NCBI GenBank assembly: GCA_947627455.1
Contig: CANQWC010000001.1
Location: forward strand, 1-64,000
DNA: 64,000 bases
From: an uncultured Clostridia bacterium
Lineage (GTDB): Bacteria; Bacillota; Clostridia; Oscillospirales; Ruminococcaceae
Direction: 5' to 3'
Shown here: positions 25,710 to 35,081 of the stretch, piece by piece
Layout: every line of letters starts with the position of its first letter
How positions within the stretch are numbered: position 1 is the first letter of the stretch
Position numbers and translations under genes: made by a program
The notes under the pieces: generated by a model
The model's database searches: none
Told to the model about the DNA's origin: nothing
What the model saw: the letters and a program-made list of their open reading frames with translations, nothing else

Positions 25710-28700
25710 CATTCTCCCTCCGTCTTTCCGTCCATGATTCCCAAAACGCCTTTCATGAGCTTTATCGGAGCTTCGTTTTTCGCGAGCTTCACGCTTATAA
25801 AGCCGTTTTCGGTGCCGTCGACGCGCACGCGGCCCTTATAGGCCCTGCTCACCGACATTATCGCGGGGATATTCGCCTCGCGGATATAAAAATAGATGAA
25901 ATCGCCTTTTTGCGATATTTCCTTGATGCCGTTCTTCGAGGCCATGTTCCTCAGAAGCGCAACGTCGATAAGCCCCGTGACCGATTTCGGCGGGTCTCCG
26001 AAGCGGTCGATGAGCTCGTCGATGACGTCCTCTGAATCGGCGACGTTGGCTATCTGGGCGATTTTTCGGTATGCGTCTATCCTCAGCGAGAGATCCTCGA
26101 TATAATCCTCGGGAATATAGGCGTCGATGCTGATGTCTACAAGGCAGTCCTCGGGGGCTTTCGGCGGGGCTTCGCCCTTTTGTTCGGCGATGGCCTCGGT
26201 GAGAAGCCTCAGATACATGTCGTACCCGACCGCCTCCATGTGCCCATGCTGTTTTGCAGAGAGAATCGAGCCCACGCCGCGAATTTCAAGGTCACGCATC
26301 GCGATTTTAAACCCCGAGCCGAATTGGGTGAGCTCGCGAATGGCTTCAAGTCTCTTTGCGGCAACTTCGGTGAGAACCCGCCCCCGCCTGAACGTGAAAT
26401 ACGCGTAGGCGCGGCGGTTCGAGCGCCCGACCCTGCCCCTCAGCTGGTAGAGCTGAGACAGCCCGAAGCGGTCTGAATCCTCGATGATAAGCGTGTTGAC
26501 GTTCGGCACGTCGACGCCTGTCTCGATGATGGTCGTGCAGACAAGAATATCGATTTCGTTTTCCAAAAGCTGCCGCCAGATGTCCGACAGCCTTTCCTCC
26601 TCCATCTGGCCGTGGGCGATGCCTATTCTCGCGTCGGGAAGCTGCTGCTGAAGCCTGTATGCGCACATCTCGAGGGTCTCGATGCGGTTGTGGATATAGT
26701 ATACCTGACCGCCGCGCCGAAGCTCTTTCTGAATCGCCTGAATGATTACCCCCTGCTGATGCTCCAAAACATAGGTCTGAACGGGGTAGCGGTCCTGCGG
26801 CGGCTCCTCGATTACCGACATGTCGCGGATTCCCGACATCGCCATATTCAGCGTGCGAGGGATAGGCGTCGCCGAGAGGGTGAGAATGTCGACGGCGGGG
26901 TACTGCTCCTTGAGTTTTTCCTTGTGAGCGACGCCGAAGCGCTGTTCTTCGTCGATGATCAAAAGCCCGAGGTCTTTGAACTTTATGTCGTTCTGAACAA
27001 GTCGGTGAGTGCCGATAACGAGGTCGATTTCCCCGCTCGCGAGCTTTTTGACGATTTCTTTCTGCTCTTTTTGGGTTCTGAACCTCGAAAGAAGCTCAAT
27101 ATTTATCGGAAAGTGGGAAAACCGCCTTATTGCTGTCTGGTAGTGCTGCCACGCGAGTACCGTCGTCGGAACCATTATCGCGCACTGCTTTGAGTCGAGC
27201 ACGCACTTCATCGCGGCCCTGAGCGCGACCTCGGTTTTTCCGAAGCCGACGTCGCCGCAGAGCAGTCTGTCCATCGGCATCGGCTTCATCATATCGCCCT
27301 TGATTTCGTCGATAGAGCGAAGCTGGTCGGCGGTCTCCTCATATTCAAACCGCTCCTCGAATTCGGCTTGCCAGTCGTTGTCGGGCGAGAACTGATAGCC
27401 CTTTGCAAGCTGCCTTTTCGCGTAAAGCGCGATGAGCTCGTCGGCCATATCCTTGCAGGCCTTTTTGATCCTTGCGCGGGTGCGTGTCCACTCCTGAGTG
27501 CCGAGCTTGTTGAGCTTTACGGCCTCATCGTCGCCCGGGGCGATGTATTTTGAAACGGTGTCAAGCTGGGTCACGGGGACGTAGAGAACATCTGCGCCCG
27601 CGTATTTAATCGTGATATAGTCCTTTGTGACGCCGTTTGTCTCGATCTTCGAGATGCCGTTGAACCGCCCGATGCCGTGCAGGGTGTGAACGACGAGATC
27701 GCCGACGGATATATCGGATATCGAGGTGATTTTTTTGGTGTCCTTCGGCTTTTGCTTCGAGCGCTTTCTTGAAGCCGAGTTTTTCATTCTCGTTATGACC
27801 GCGAATTTCGCCGTCGGGTATTCAAACCCACCCGTGAGGCTTCCCGCGCCGACATAAACCATTCCCGCCGCGAATTCCGACTGCTCGGTAAGCCCTTGGC
27901 AGCTAAAACCCTCGGCCTTTATGTCTTCGCAGAGGATATCGCGGGCCTTTTCGCTGCCCGCAAGAACGACGGTGCAGCAGCCCCTCTCGCCGAAAGAGTG
28001 AAGCTCCTCAAAGAGGGGAGCGCTCTCACCGCTCCAACCCGAGGACTGAAAAGCCTCGGCCGAAATCAGCGATTTGAGCCTGATGTCAGACCCGCGCAGG
28101 AACATGTCGAGATAGACCGCGCCGAGCTTTTCGGCCTGCGCCATAACGTCGGCAAACTCTTTATAGAAGCCGTTTGTCTCCTTGTAGAGAATGCCGTCCT
28201 CATAGAGCAGCTTGATGTCCTCCTGAAGCTGAATTGAGAACGCTTTTGCGCGCTCGACGCAGGCGCCGTATTCCGAGATCGCGCAGACGCCGTCGGTGAA
28301 ATAGTCGAAGATGTCGGCGGGCTGCTCGCAGATCTGAGCGTAGTATTTGTCATAGCTTGCGAGGCCGACCCCGCTTTTCAGGGCGTCGATGTCGGAATAG
28401 AGGTTCTTTTTGATTTTGTCGCCGAGCTTTCCCGAGACGCGCCCGATCATGCCCTCGATTTTTTCGATAAGTTCTTCGGGGCGTATAAGAAGTTCCCTCG
28501 CGGGGGTGACCGAGAGGGTTTTTACCGTGTCGATTCGGCGCTGAGATTCGGGGTCGAAGATGGAGATGGTATCGATCTCATCGCCCCAAAGCTCGATTCG
28601 GTATGGGGTGTCCGCGCTCACGGGGAAGATGTCGATTATCGAGCCCCTGACTGAAAACTGGCCGCGCCCCTCGGTTTGCGGCGAGCGGGTATAACCTATT

Positions 28701-29170
28701 TCCGAGAGCAGACCCGCCAGCTCGCTGAGGTCGACGCTCTCGCCCGAGACAAAATCAAGTGTAAAGTCAATAAGCTTGTCAGGAGGCATGGCTGACTGCA
28801 TCGCAGCCTCGGCCGAACAGCACAAAACCCGCGCTTTATCGGTCATTATGCGATACAGCGCGCCTATTCTTTTATGCTCATATTCGGGCGAAGCCGTCTC
28901 GATGTTTGCAAAGGAAAAATCCTTTACAGGGTATAAAACCGCGATGTCGGCGCCCGCCATTTCGTTGATGTCTGCGGCGGTCTTTGAGGCGGCGGCTTCG
29001 TCGGGAAAAATCATCAGCACACGCTTATTTTGGGCAAGAACCAGCCCCGAGTGGGCCTTGTGAATCGCCGAAAGCCCCGTCACCGAGGCGGGCAGCCGCG
29101 ACTTTGAAACCGCCTCCGTGAGCTCTTTCATGAAGCTGAGCCGCTCGGCGGCCTGTAAATAAATGTTCAT
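25709..29170 (-). CDS. mfd: Transcription-repair coupling factor Mfd
   Basis: An 1153-aa SF2 translocase that removes stalled RNA polymerase and recruits UvrA. From the N-terminus there is a UvrB-like module, then the RNA-polymerase-interacting CarD-like domain (SVGDLVVHTLHGIGRFNGI near 495), then RecG-like helicase motifs GDVGFGKTEVALRAA, DEEQRFGV, LSATPIPRTL and QLRGRVGR, and a C-terminal TRCF domain. The length is normal. It lies 11 bases after pth on the same transcript. Confidence 0.98.
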   Translation of the reverse strand: MNIYLQAAERLSFMKELTEAVSKSRLPASVTGLSAIHKAHSGLVLAQNKRVLMIFPDEAAASKTAADINEMAGADIAVLYPVKDFSFANIETASPEYEHKRIGALYRIMTDKARVLCCSAEAAMQSAMPPDKLIDFTLDFVSGESVDLSELAGLLSEIGYTRSPQTEGRGQFSVRGSIIDIFPVSADTPYRIELWGDEIDTISIFDPESQRRIDTVKTLSVTPARELLIRPEELIEKIEGMIGRVSGKLGDKIKKNLYSDIDALKSGVGLASYDKYYAQICEQPADIFDYFTDGVCAISEYGACVERAKAFSIQLQEDIKLLYEDGILYKETNGFYKEFADVMAQAEKLGAVYLDMFLRGSDIRLKSLISAEAFQSSGWSGESAPLFEELHSFGERGCCTVVLAGSEKARDILCEDIKAEGFSCQGLTEQSEFAAGMVYVGAGSLTGGFEYPTAKFAVITRMKNSASRKRSKQKPKDTKKITSISDISVGDLVVHTLHGIGRFNGISKIETNGVTKDYITIKYAGADVLYVPVTQLDTVSKYIAPGDDEAVKLNKLGTQEWTRTRARIKKACKDMADELIALYAKRQLAKGYQFSPDNDWQAEFEERFEYEETADQLRSIDEIKGDMMKPMPMDRLLCGDVGFGKTEVALRAAMKCVLDSKQCAIMVPTTVLAWQHYQTAIRRFSHFPINIELLSRFRTQKEQKEIVKKLASGEIDLVIGTHRLVQNDIKFKDLGLLIIDEEQRFGVAHKEKLKEQYPAVDILTLSATPIPRTLNMAMSGIRDMSVIEEPPQDRYPVQTYVLEHQQGVIIQAIQKELRRGGQVYYIHNRIETLEMCAYRLQQQLPDARIGIAHGQMEEERLSDIWRQLLENEIDILVCTTIIETGVDVPNVNTLIIEDSDRFGLSQLYQLRGRVGRSNRRAYAYFTFRRGRVLTEVAAKRLEAIRELTQFGSGFKIAMRDLEIRGVGSILSAKQHGHMEAVGYDMYLRLLTEAIAEQKGEAPPKAPEDCLVDISIDAYIPEDYIEDLSLRIDAYRKIAQIANVADSEDVIDELIDRFGDPPKSVTGLIDVALLRNMASKNGIKEISQKGDFIYFYIREANIPAIMSVSRAYKGRVRVDGTENGFISVKLAKNEAPIKLMKGVLGIMDGKTEGE

Positions 29171-29181
29171 AACCGCTCCTG

Positions 29182-29784
29182 TCAGTTGAATTTGTTCATC
29201 GCTTCGTCTATTTTTCCCGCGACAATGAGCTCAACGGCCTCGGCGGCGGCGTTGAACGCCTCGAAAACTGCGGGTTTTTCCTTGTCCGAGAACTCCGAGA
29301 GCACCCACGCGGCCATGTCATAGTCGGGGTGGGGTTTTGCGCCGATGCCGACCTTTACCCTCGCGAAATCCTCCGAACCCGTCAGCGTGATTATCGAGCG
29401 CAGGCCCTTTTGGCCGCCGTCCGAGCCCTTTCTCTTTATTCTGATTTTCCCGACGTCAAGGCTTACGTCGTCGCTGATGACCACAACCTGCCCGATCGGC
29501 AGCTTGTAAAAATTCATCGCCTCTACAACGGCCTCGCCCGAAGCGTTCATCATCGTCGTCGGCTTCATCAGCAGGCACTTTTTGCCCGAAATTTCGGCCT
29601 GAGCGGTCATCGACTTGAATTTTGCCCTCGTGACGTTCACCCCGAGCCTCGCGGCAAGGCGGTCGATCGTCAGCCAGCCGCAGTTGTGGCGGGTTCTGAG
29701 GTATTTAACTCCGGGGTTGCCGAGCCCGACGATGAGCCATTCGATCGCGCCGCTGTCCTTCTTGAATTTAGAAAATATTCCCAT
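29182..29784 (-). CDS. pth: Peptidyl-tRNA hydrolase
   Basis: A 200-aa enzyme that recycles peptidyl-tRNA. Signature elements are GLGNPGVKYLRTRHNCGW (with the catalytic His of RHNCG), MKPTTMMNASGEAV, and VISDDVSLDVGKIRIKRKGSDGGQKGLRSI. About 14 extra N-terminal residues precede the usual start. It sits between glmU and mfd in the common Firmicute order. Confidence 0.97.
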   Translation of the reverse strand: MGIFSKFKKDSGAIEWLIVGLGNPGVKYLRTRHNCGWLTIDRLAARLGVNVTRAKFKSMTAQAEISGKKCLLMKPTTMMNASGEAVVEAMNFYKLPIGQVVVISDDVSLDVGKIRIKRKGSDGGQKGLRSIITLTGSEDFARVKVGIGAKPHPDYDMAAWVLSEFSDKEKPAVFEAFNAAAEAVELIVAGKIDEAMNKFN

Positions 29785-29858
29785 ATTTTGCTCCTTTATA
29801 CGCGCTTTTGCCCCCGTGCCGAGGGGCAGGGGGGTGTGCGCTATTGATTTTTGACTTT

Positions 29859-31256
29859 TTATCTGAATTTTTTGCCCTTTTCAAGGTGGCGCTGAAGCTT
29901 TTTCTCGGCGTATCCCTCTTTGTTCTCCTGGCGATTTCTCGCGATGCCGAGCGCCCCGTCGGGGATATCTCTTGTTATCGTCGAGCCCGCGGCGGTATAT
30001 GACGCCCTGCCGAGCTTTACGGGCGCGACGAGGTTTGTGTTGCAGCCGATGAACGAGTCGTCGCCGATTTCGCAGCGCGATTTTACGTTGCCGTCATAGT
30101 TTGCGGTGAGCGAGCCGCAGCCGAAGTTTACGTTCTTTCCGACGTCGCTGTCGCCGACATAGTTGAAGTGAGAAACCGAAGTTCCCTCGCAGACGGTGGA
30201 ATTCTTGATCTCGACAAAATCGCCGATATGAACGAAATCTTTGATGACGCTGTCGGGCCGAAGCTGAACGAACGGCCCGATGTTGCAATCAGCGCCGATG
30301 ACGGCGTTGGTCGCCATCACGTTGTTGAGGCTTGTGCGCTCACCGACGGAGGTATCGCGAAGCTGGGTGTTCGGGCCGATGACCGCCCCCGCGCCGATGA
30401 CGCACCGCCCCGAAATAATCGTATTCGGGAGGATTTTTGCGCCCGCGCCGATTACCGTGTCGGGCGAGATGACGATACCCTCGGAGCAGATGATTTCAAC
30501 GCCGTTGTCGAGGTGCTTTTCGAGAACCCTCTTTCTCGCGATGTCATTCAGAAGAAGCATACCCTTGCGGTCGTTTGCCGATAGGACGATGTCCTCGTTG
30601 TCGGCCTTGAAAGCGCCCGCGCCCTTGCCCTCGGCAAGAAGAATTTCAATCGTGTCGGTGATGTAGTATTCGCCCTGAGCGTTGTTTCGGGTGAGCTTCG
30701 GCAGGGTCTCAAGAAGCGATTTTGTGTCGAACCAGAAGCAGCCCGAGTTTATCTCCTTTTTGAGGGCTTCCTCGGGGGTGCAGTCCTTCTGCTCGCGAAT
30801 CGCAAGCAGAGAGCTGCCGTCTGGGGTGCGGATAATTCTTCCGTAGCCCGTCGGGTCGCCGACCTCGGCGGTGATGACGGTGACGGAATTCCCGCTGTTT
30901 TTGTGAAATTCAAGCGAGCGCCTGAGCGTGCCGCTGTCGACGAAAGGCGCGTCGCCGTTGAAGATTATGGTTTCGCCGTCGGGGTTCTCGCGAAGAAAGC
31001 TCTCGGCGGTCATGACGGCGTGACCCGTGCCGAGGCGCTCGGACTGGAACACCGTTCTGAATTTCCCGTCAAGATAGCCGTCGATATATTCGTGAGCGAA
31101 GCCCGTCACGACGCAGATGTTGTCGATGCCCGCCTCTTTGAACGCCGATATTATCCAGCCGAGGATAGGCTTGCCGAGTATCTCGGTCAGCGCTTTCGGC
31201 CTGTTTGATTTCATTCTTTTGCCCTGCCCGCCCGCAAGGATTACCGCGTTGGTCAT
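29859..31256 (-). CDS. glmU: Bifunctional GlmU (GlcNAc-1-P uridyltransferase / GlcN-1-P acetyltransferase)
   Basis: A 465-aa enzyme making UDP-GlcNAc for peptidoglycan. The N-terminal pyrophosphorylase has LAGGQGKRMKSNRPKAL (residues 7-23) and IFNGDAPFVD. The C-terminal half is a left-handed beta-helix with hexapeptide repeats and VEIKNSTVCEGTSVSHFNYVGDS around the acetyltransferase site. It is followed by pth and mfd, probably in one operon. Confidence 0.97.
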   Translation of the reverse strand: MTNAVILAGGQGKRMKSNRPKALTEILGKPILGWIISAFKEAGIDNICVVTGFAHEYIDGYLDGKFRTVFQSERLGTGHAVMTAESFLRENPDGETIIFNGDAPFVDSGTLRRSLEFHKNSGNSVTVITAEVGDPTGYGRIIRTPDGSSLLAIREQKDCTPEEALKKEINSGCFWFDTKSLLETLPKLTRNNAQGEYYITDTIEILLAEGKGAGAFKADNEDIVLSANDRKGMLLLNDIARKRVLEKHLDNGVEIICSEGIVISPDTVIGAGAKILPNTIISGRCVIGAGAVIGPNTQLRDTSVGERTSLNNVMATNAVIGADCNIGPFVQLRPDSVIKDFVHIGDFVEIKNSTVCEGTSVSHFNYVGDSDVGKNVNFGCGSLTANYDGNVKSRCEIGDDSFIGCNTNLVAPVKLGRASYTAAGSTITRDIPDGALGIARNRQENKEGYAEKKLQRHLEKGKKFR

Positions 31257-31298
31257 AAAAAACAGCCTCTTTCCTGCTTTTGAAATTGATTAACCCTT

Positions 31299-31327
31299 AT
31301 TATACAATATTTGAATTCAACTTTCAA
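31299..31327 (-). promoter_or_regulatory. Sigma-A promoter of glmU-pth-mfd
   Basis: On the minus strand, TTGAAA (31327-31322), a 17-base spacer, TATAAT (31304-31299). Confidence 0.85.
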
Positions 31328-31438
31328 GCATTATCTCAGGACTAATCTTGCATAAAATTGCACAAAATCAGCCAAAGTAATTTGGTATATTTTTTTCCGA
31401 AAAAATCACAAAAGACTATGGAAAAATTAAGTTATTTC

Positions 31439-31447
31439 TGTTATAAT
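31439..31447 (+). promoter_or_regulatory. Extended -10 promoter of ppdK
   Basis: TGTTATAAT (31439-31447) is an extended -10. The -35 region 17 bases upstream (TGGAAA) is weak. The long leader before the start codon shows no obvious riboswitch. Confidence 0.65.
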
Positions 31448-31519
31448 GCTATTAACTCCGATTGTGCCCGTTAATGCTCTCGGCACCGTCGGAAAAAAAC
31501 AATGGAGGTAAAAAGAATA

Positions 31520-34153
31520 ATGAGCAAAAAATACTGTTATCTTTTCACCGAAGGCAACGCCAACATGCGTGAGCTTTTGGGCGGAAAGGGCGCCAACCTC
31601 GCGGAGATGACCAATATCGGTCTTCCCGTTCCTCAGGGCTTTACCATTTCGACCGAGGCCTGCACTCAGTATTATGAAGACGGCAGGAAGATCAACTCGG
31701 AGATCATGGCCGAAATCATGGAGTACATCGAGAAGATGGAGACCATTACAGGCAAGAAATTCGGCGACAAGGAGAATCCGCTTCTTGTTTCTGTCCGTTC
31801 GGGCGCAAGGGCTTCGATGCCGGGCATGATGGACACGATCCTCAACCTCGGCCTCAACGAAGAAGTCGTCAACGTTATCGCGAAGAAGTCCAACAACCCC
31901 CGCTGGGCTTGGGACTGCTACCGCAGATTCATTCAGATGTTCTCCGACGTCGTCATGGAAGTCGGCAAGAAGTATTTCGAGAAGCTTATCGACCAGATGA
32001 AGGAAGAAAAGGGCGTTACTCAGGACGTCGAGCTCAACGCCGAGGACCTTAAGACCCTCGCCAACCAGTTCAAGGCCGAATACAAGGCCCAGCTCGGCAA
32101 GGATTTCCCCGACGACCCGAAGGAGCAGCTCTTTGAGGCTATTAAGGCCGTCTTCCGCTCTTGGGACAACCCGAGAGCCAACGTCTACCGCATGGACCAC
32201 GACATTCCTTACAGCTGGGGCACCGCCGTCAACGTTCAGATGATGGCATTCGGCAACATGGGCGACAACTGCGGCACGGGCGTTGCGTTCACCCGTAACC
32301 CCGCAACAGGTGAGAAGGGCCTCATGGGCGAGTTCCTCACCAACGCTCAGGGCGAAGACGTCGTCGCGGGCGTCCGCACTCCTATGCCCATCGCAAAGAT
32401 GGCCGAGGTATTCCCGAAGGTCTACGAGCAGTTCCAGGAAGTCTGCCGCATTCTCGAGAACCACTACCGCGATATGCAGGATATGGAGTTCACCGTTGAG
32501 AACGAGAAGCTCTATATGCTCCAGACACGTAACGGCAAGCGCACCGCCGCCGCCGCCATCAAGATCGCATGCGACCTTATCGACGAGGGCATGATCACCG
32601 AGAGAGAAGCCCTTATGCAGATCGACGCCAAGTCGCTCGACATGCTCCTCCACCCGACATTCGACGCCGCCGCTCTTAAGAAGGCTGTTCCCGTCGGAAA
32701 GGGCATCGCCGCTTCACCGGGCGCCGCCGCGGGCACCATCGTCTTCACTGCTGAGGACGCCGTAAAGCACGGCAAGAACAAGGAAAAGGTCGTTCTCGTT
32801 CGCCTCGAGACCTCTCCCGAGGACATCGAGGGTATGAAATACTCTCAGGGTATCCTCACCGTTCGCGGAGGGCAGACCTCTCACGCGGCTGTTGTCGCGA
32901 GAGGAATGGGCACCTGCTGCGTTTCGGGCTGCGGCGACATCAAGATGGACGAAGAGAACAAGTGCTTCACCCTCGCGGGCAAGACCTATCATGAGGGCGA
33001 CGCGATTTCTCTCGACGGTTCTACAGGTAACATCTACGGCGAGATTATTCCCACCGTTCCCGCCGACCCGAACAGCGGTTACTTCGGCAGGATCATGGAG
33101 CTTGCCGACAAGTATAAGACTCTCGGCGTAAGAACCAATGCCGATACTCCGGCCGACGCAAAACAGGCTGCCGCTTTCGGCGCACAGGGAATCGGTCTCT
33201 GCCGCACCGAGCACATGTTCTTCGATCCTTCGAGAATCGGCGCTTTCAGAGAGATGATCTGCTCTGAGACCGTCGAAGAGCGCGAAGCCGCTCTTGCGAA
33301 GATCGAGCCCATGCAGCAGGCCGACTTCGAGGGCCTGTTCGAGGCGCTCGGCGGCCACCCCGTCACCATTCGCTTCCTCGACCCGCCGCTCCACGAATTT
33401 GTTCCCACCGATGAGGCCGATATCGAGGCTCTCGCAAAGGCTCAGGGCAAATCCGTCGCCTATATCCATCAGGTCATCAACGACCTCCACGAGTTCAACC
33501 CGATGATGGGTCACCGCGGCTGCCGTCTCACCGTAACTTACCCTGAGATTGCCGTAATGCAGACCAAGGCTGTCATCAAGGCCGCCATCGCTGTAAAGAG
33601 CCGTCACGCCGACTGGAACATCGTTCCCGAGATCATGATCCCGCTGGTCGGCGAGGTCAAGGAGCTCAAGTTCGTCAAGGACGTCGTTGTCAAGACTGCC
33701 GATGAAGTTATCAAGGCAGCGGGCGTTGACCTCCACTATGAGGTCGGCACCATGATCGAGATTCCGAGAGCTGCCCTCACCGCCGACGACATCGCCAAGG
33801 AGGCCGAGTTCTTCTGCTTCGGCACCAACGACCTCACCCAGATGACCTTCGGCTTCTCGAGAGACGACGCAGGCAAGTTCCTGCCCGCCTACTATGCCAA
33901 CAAGATTTACGAGTCCGATCCGTTCGCAAGGCTCGACACCACGGGCGTCGGCAAGCTTATGGATATGGCCGTTACCCTCGGCAAGAAAGTCAGACCTTCG
34001 CTCCACTGCGGTATCTGCGGTGAGCACGGCGGCGACCCGTCCTCCATCGAGTTCTGCCACAAGATCGGTCTTGACTACGTCTCCTGCTCGCCGTTCCGCG
34101 TCCCGATCGCGAGACTTGCAGCGGCTCAGGCGGCAATCAAGTTCAAGAAGTAA
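31520..34153 (+). CDS. ppdK: Pyruvate, phosphate dikinase
   Basis: An 877-aa enzyme interconverting pyruvate and phosphoenolpyruvate with ATP/AMP + PPi, typical of PPi-linked glycolysis in Clostridia. From the N-terminus there is a nucleotide-binding domain (LLGGKGANLAEM), then the phosphohistidine domain with GGQTSHAAVVARGMG (catalytic His near residue 458), then the PEP/pyruvate barrel with GLCRTEHMFF and LHCGICGEHGGDPSS. The start is at 31520; an in-frame ATG at 31502 precedes the GGAGGT ribosome site. Confidence 0.98.
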   Translation: MSKKYCYLFTEGNANMRELLGGKGANLAEMTNIGLPVPQGFTISTEACTQYYEDGRKINSEIMAEIMEYIEKMETITGKKFGDKENPLLVSVRSGARASMPGMMDTILNLGLNEEVVNVIAKKSNNPRWAWDCYRRFIQMFSDVVMEVGKKYFEKLIDQMKEEKGVTQDVELNAEDLKTLANQFKAEYKAQLGKDFPDDPKEQLFEAIKAVFRSWDNPRANVYRMDHDIPYSWGTAVNVQMMAFGNMGDNCGTGVAFTRNPATGEKGLMGEFLTNAQGEDVVAGVRTPMPIAKMAEVFPKVYEQFQEVCRILENHYRDMQDMEFTVENEKLYMLQTRNGKRTAAAAIKIACDLIDEGMITEREALMQIDAKSLDMLLHPTFDAAALKKAVPVGKGIAASPGAAAGTIVFTAEDAVKHGKNKEKVVLVRLETSPEDIEGMKYSQGILTVRGGQTSHAAVVARGMGTCCVSGCGDIKMDEENKCFTLAGKTYHEGDAISLDGSTGNIYGEIIPTVPADPNSGYFGRIMELADKYKTLGVRTNADTPADAKQAAAFGAQGIGLCRTEHMFFDPSRIGAFREMICSETVEEREAALAKIEPMQQADFEGLFEALGGHPVTIRFLDPPLHEFVPTDEADIEALAKAQGKSVAYIHQVINDLHEFNPMMGHRGCRLTVTYPEIAVMQTKAVIKAAIAVKSRHADWNIVPEIMIPLVGEVKELKFVKDVVVKTADEVIKAAGVDLHYEVGTMIEIPRAALTADDIAKEAEFFCFGTNDLTQMTFGFSRDDAGKFLPAYYANKIYESDPFARLDTTGVGKLMDMAVTLGKKVRPSLHCGICGEHGGDPSSIEFCHKIGLDYVSCSPFRVPIARLAAAQAAIKFKK

Positions 34154-34173
34154 TTCTTAAGCTCAAATAAAAG

Positions 34174-34202
34174 CAGGCGGGAGAGTATCCCGCCTGTTTT
34201 TT
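34174..34202 (+). terminator. Terminator of ppdK
   Basis: CAGGCGGGA (34174-34182) pairs with TCCCGCCTG (34188-34196), then six T. Confidence 0.92.
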
Positions 34203-34213
34203 GCAAAAAAATT

Positions 34214-34242
34214 CAGGGAGCCGAGTCAGGCTCCCTGTTTTT
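34214..34242. terminator. Second, bidirectional terminator
   Basis: CAGGGAGCC (34214-34222) pairs with GGCTCCCTG (34229-34237) and is flanked by A/T runs on both sides. It serves the minus-strand membrane protein gene and backs up the ppdK terminator. Confidence 0.88.
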
Positions 34243-34247
34243 GATGT

Positions 34248-35069
34248 TTAATTCCCAATACTCAAGAATCTCAGATAATTCTTTTCGGTCATCGGCGTGA
34301 TCGTGGTTGTGCGCCATTCGCCGTCGCCGAAGGTATAGCTTATGGTGTCGTTTGACGACCACCTGATATCGGGCGTGACGCCTCTCGCGTTGTGAATCGC
34401 GACCCTTGACGAATAGCCGACCTCAACGAGGGTGAAATATCTGTAAGTTACGTCAAGGTCGTTCGGCTCGACGACTATCATTACCTTGCCCCTTGCGTTG
34501 TCAACGACGTCGACGATGTAATACCTGTATTTCCCGTCGGGCGAAACGCTCATCGCGTTGAGGTTGTCGATGGCCGCCATGTCATACTGCGATGTAACCT
34601 CGCTCGGGGCAGAGGAGTTGATTTTTGTCTCTACCGACGAGCCCCTGAACAGCGCCGTCGCGATGATGAACACAACGATTCCGACGACATAGAGAAGAAT
34701 ATAAATGGTGCCCATGATAACTTTGGTCGATTCCTTTGCCGAACATGAGAAGAAAATAATCAGGCTGACGACCAGCGGGGGAATGAATATCAGCGGCCGC
34801 GAGAAGTTAAAGAGAATCAGCAGAAAGGCTGGGAGGGGGAGTATCATCGCGATAATTCTTGTCGGGAGCTGTTTTCTCGAATAGAGCATCAGGACCAAGA
34901 AGAACAGGCTCGAGATGATATAGATTGCGCCGAACGCCTTTTCGCTGTTGAAGCGAATCTCATATAAAAATGTCCACCATGAGAGCAGGCCGATAAAGAT
35001 GAGATATGCCGCCGTGAGCACCGAAATTCCGAGCTTCACCCATCTGTTTGACAGAATATTTTTGTTCAT
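34248..35069 (-). CDS. Membrane protein of unknown function
   Basis: A 273-aa protein I do not recognise. The first ~145 residues hold about five hydrophobic helices. The C-terminal ~120 residues form a soluble domain with beta-rich sequence (DGKYRYYIVDVVDNARGKVMIVVEPNDLDVTYRYF), likely outside the membrane. It lies 12 bases behind lepA, so it is co-transcribed with it. The function cannot be inferred. Confidence 0.75.
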   Translation of the reverse strand: MNKNILSNRWVKLGISVLTAAYLIFIGLLSWWTFLYEIRFNSEKAFGAIYIISSLFFLVLMLYSRKQLPTRIIAMILPLPAFLLILFNFSRPLIFIPPLVVSLIIFFSCSAKESTKVIMGTIYILLYVVGIVVFIIATALFRGSSVETKINSSAPSEVTSQYDMAAIDNLNAMSVSPDGKYRYYIVDVVDNARGKVMIVVEPNDLDVTYRYFTLVEVGYSSRVAIHNARGVTPDIRWSSNDTISYTFGDGEWRTTTITPMTEKNYLRFLSIGN

Positions 35070-35081
35070 AAATAACCTCCG

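Noticed and set aside
25252..25737. Short frames in the palindromic element
   Set aside because: They encode the same low-information peptides as other repeat copies and no conserved domain.
31502..31519. Upstream start for ppdK at 31502
   Set aside because: The GGAGGT ribosome site lies between this ATG and the next one at 31520, so initiation must be at 31520.
31427..34060. Two long minus-strand frames (408 and 448 codons) opposite ppdK
   Set aside because: They mirror the codon bias of ppdK, have no ribosome sites and resemble no family; ppdK itself is unambiguous.
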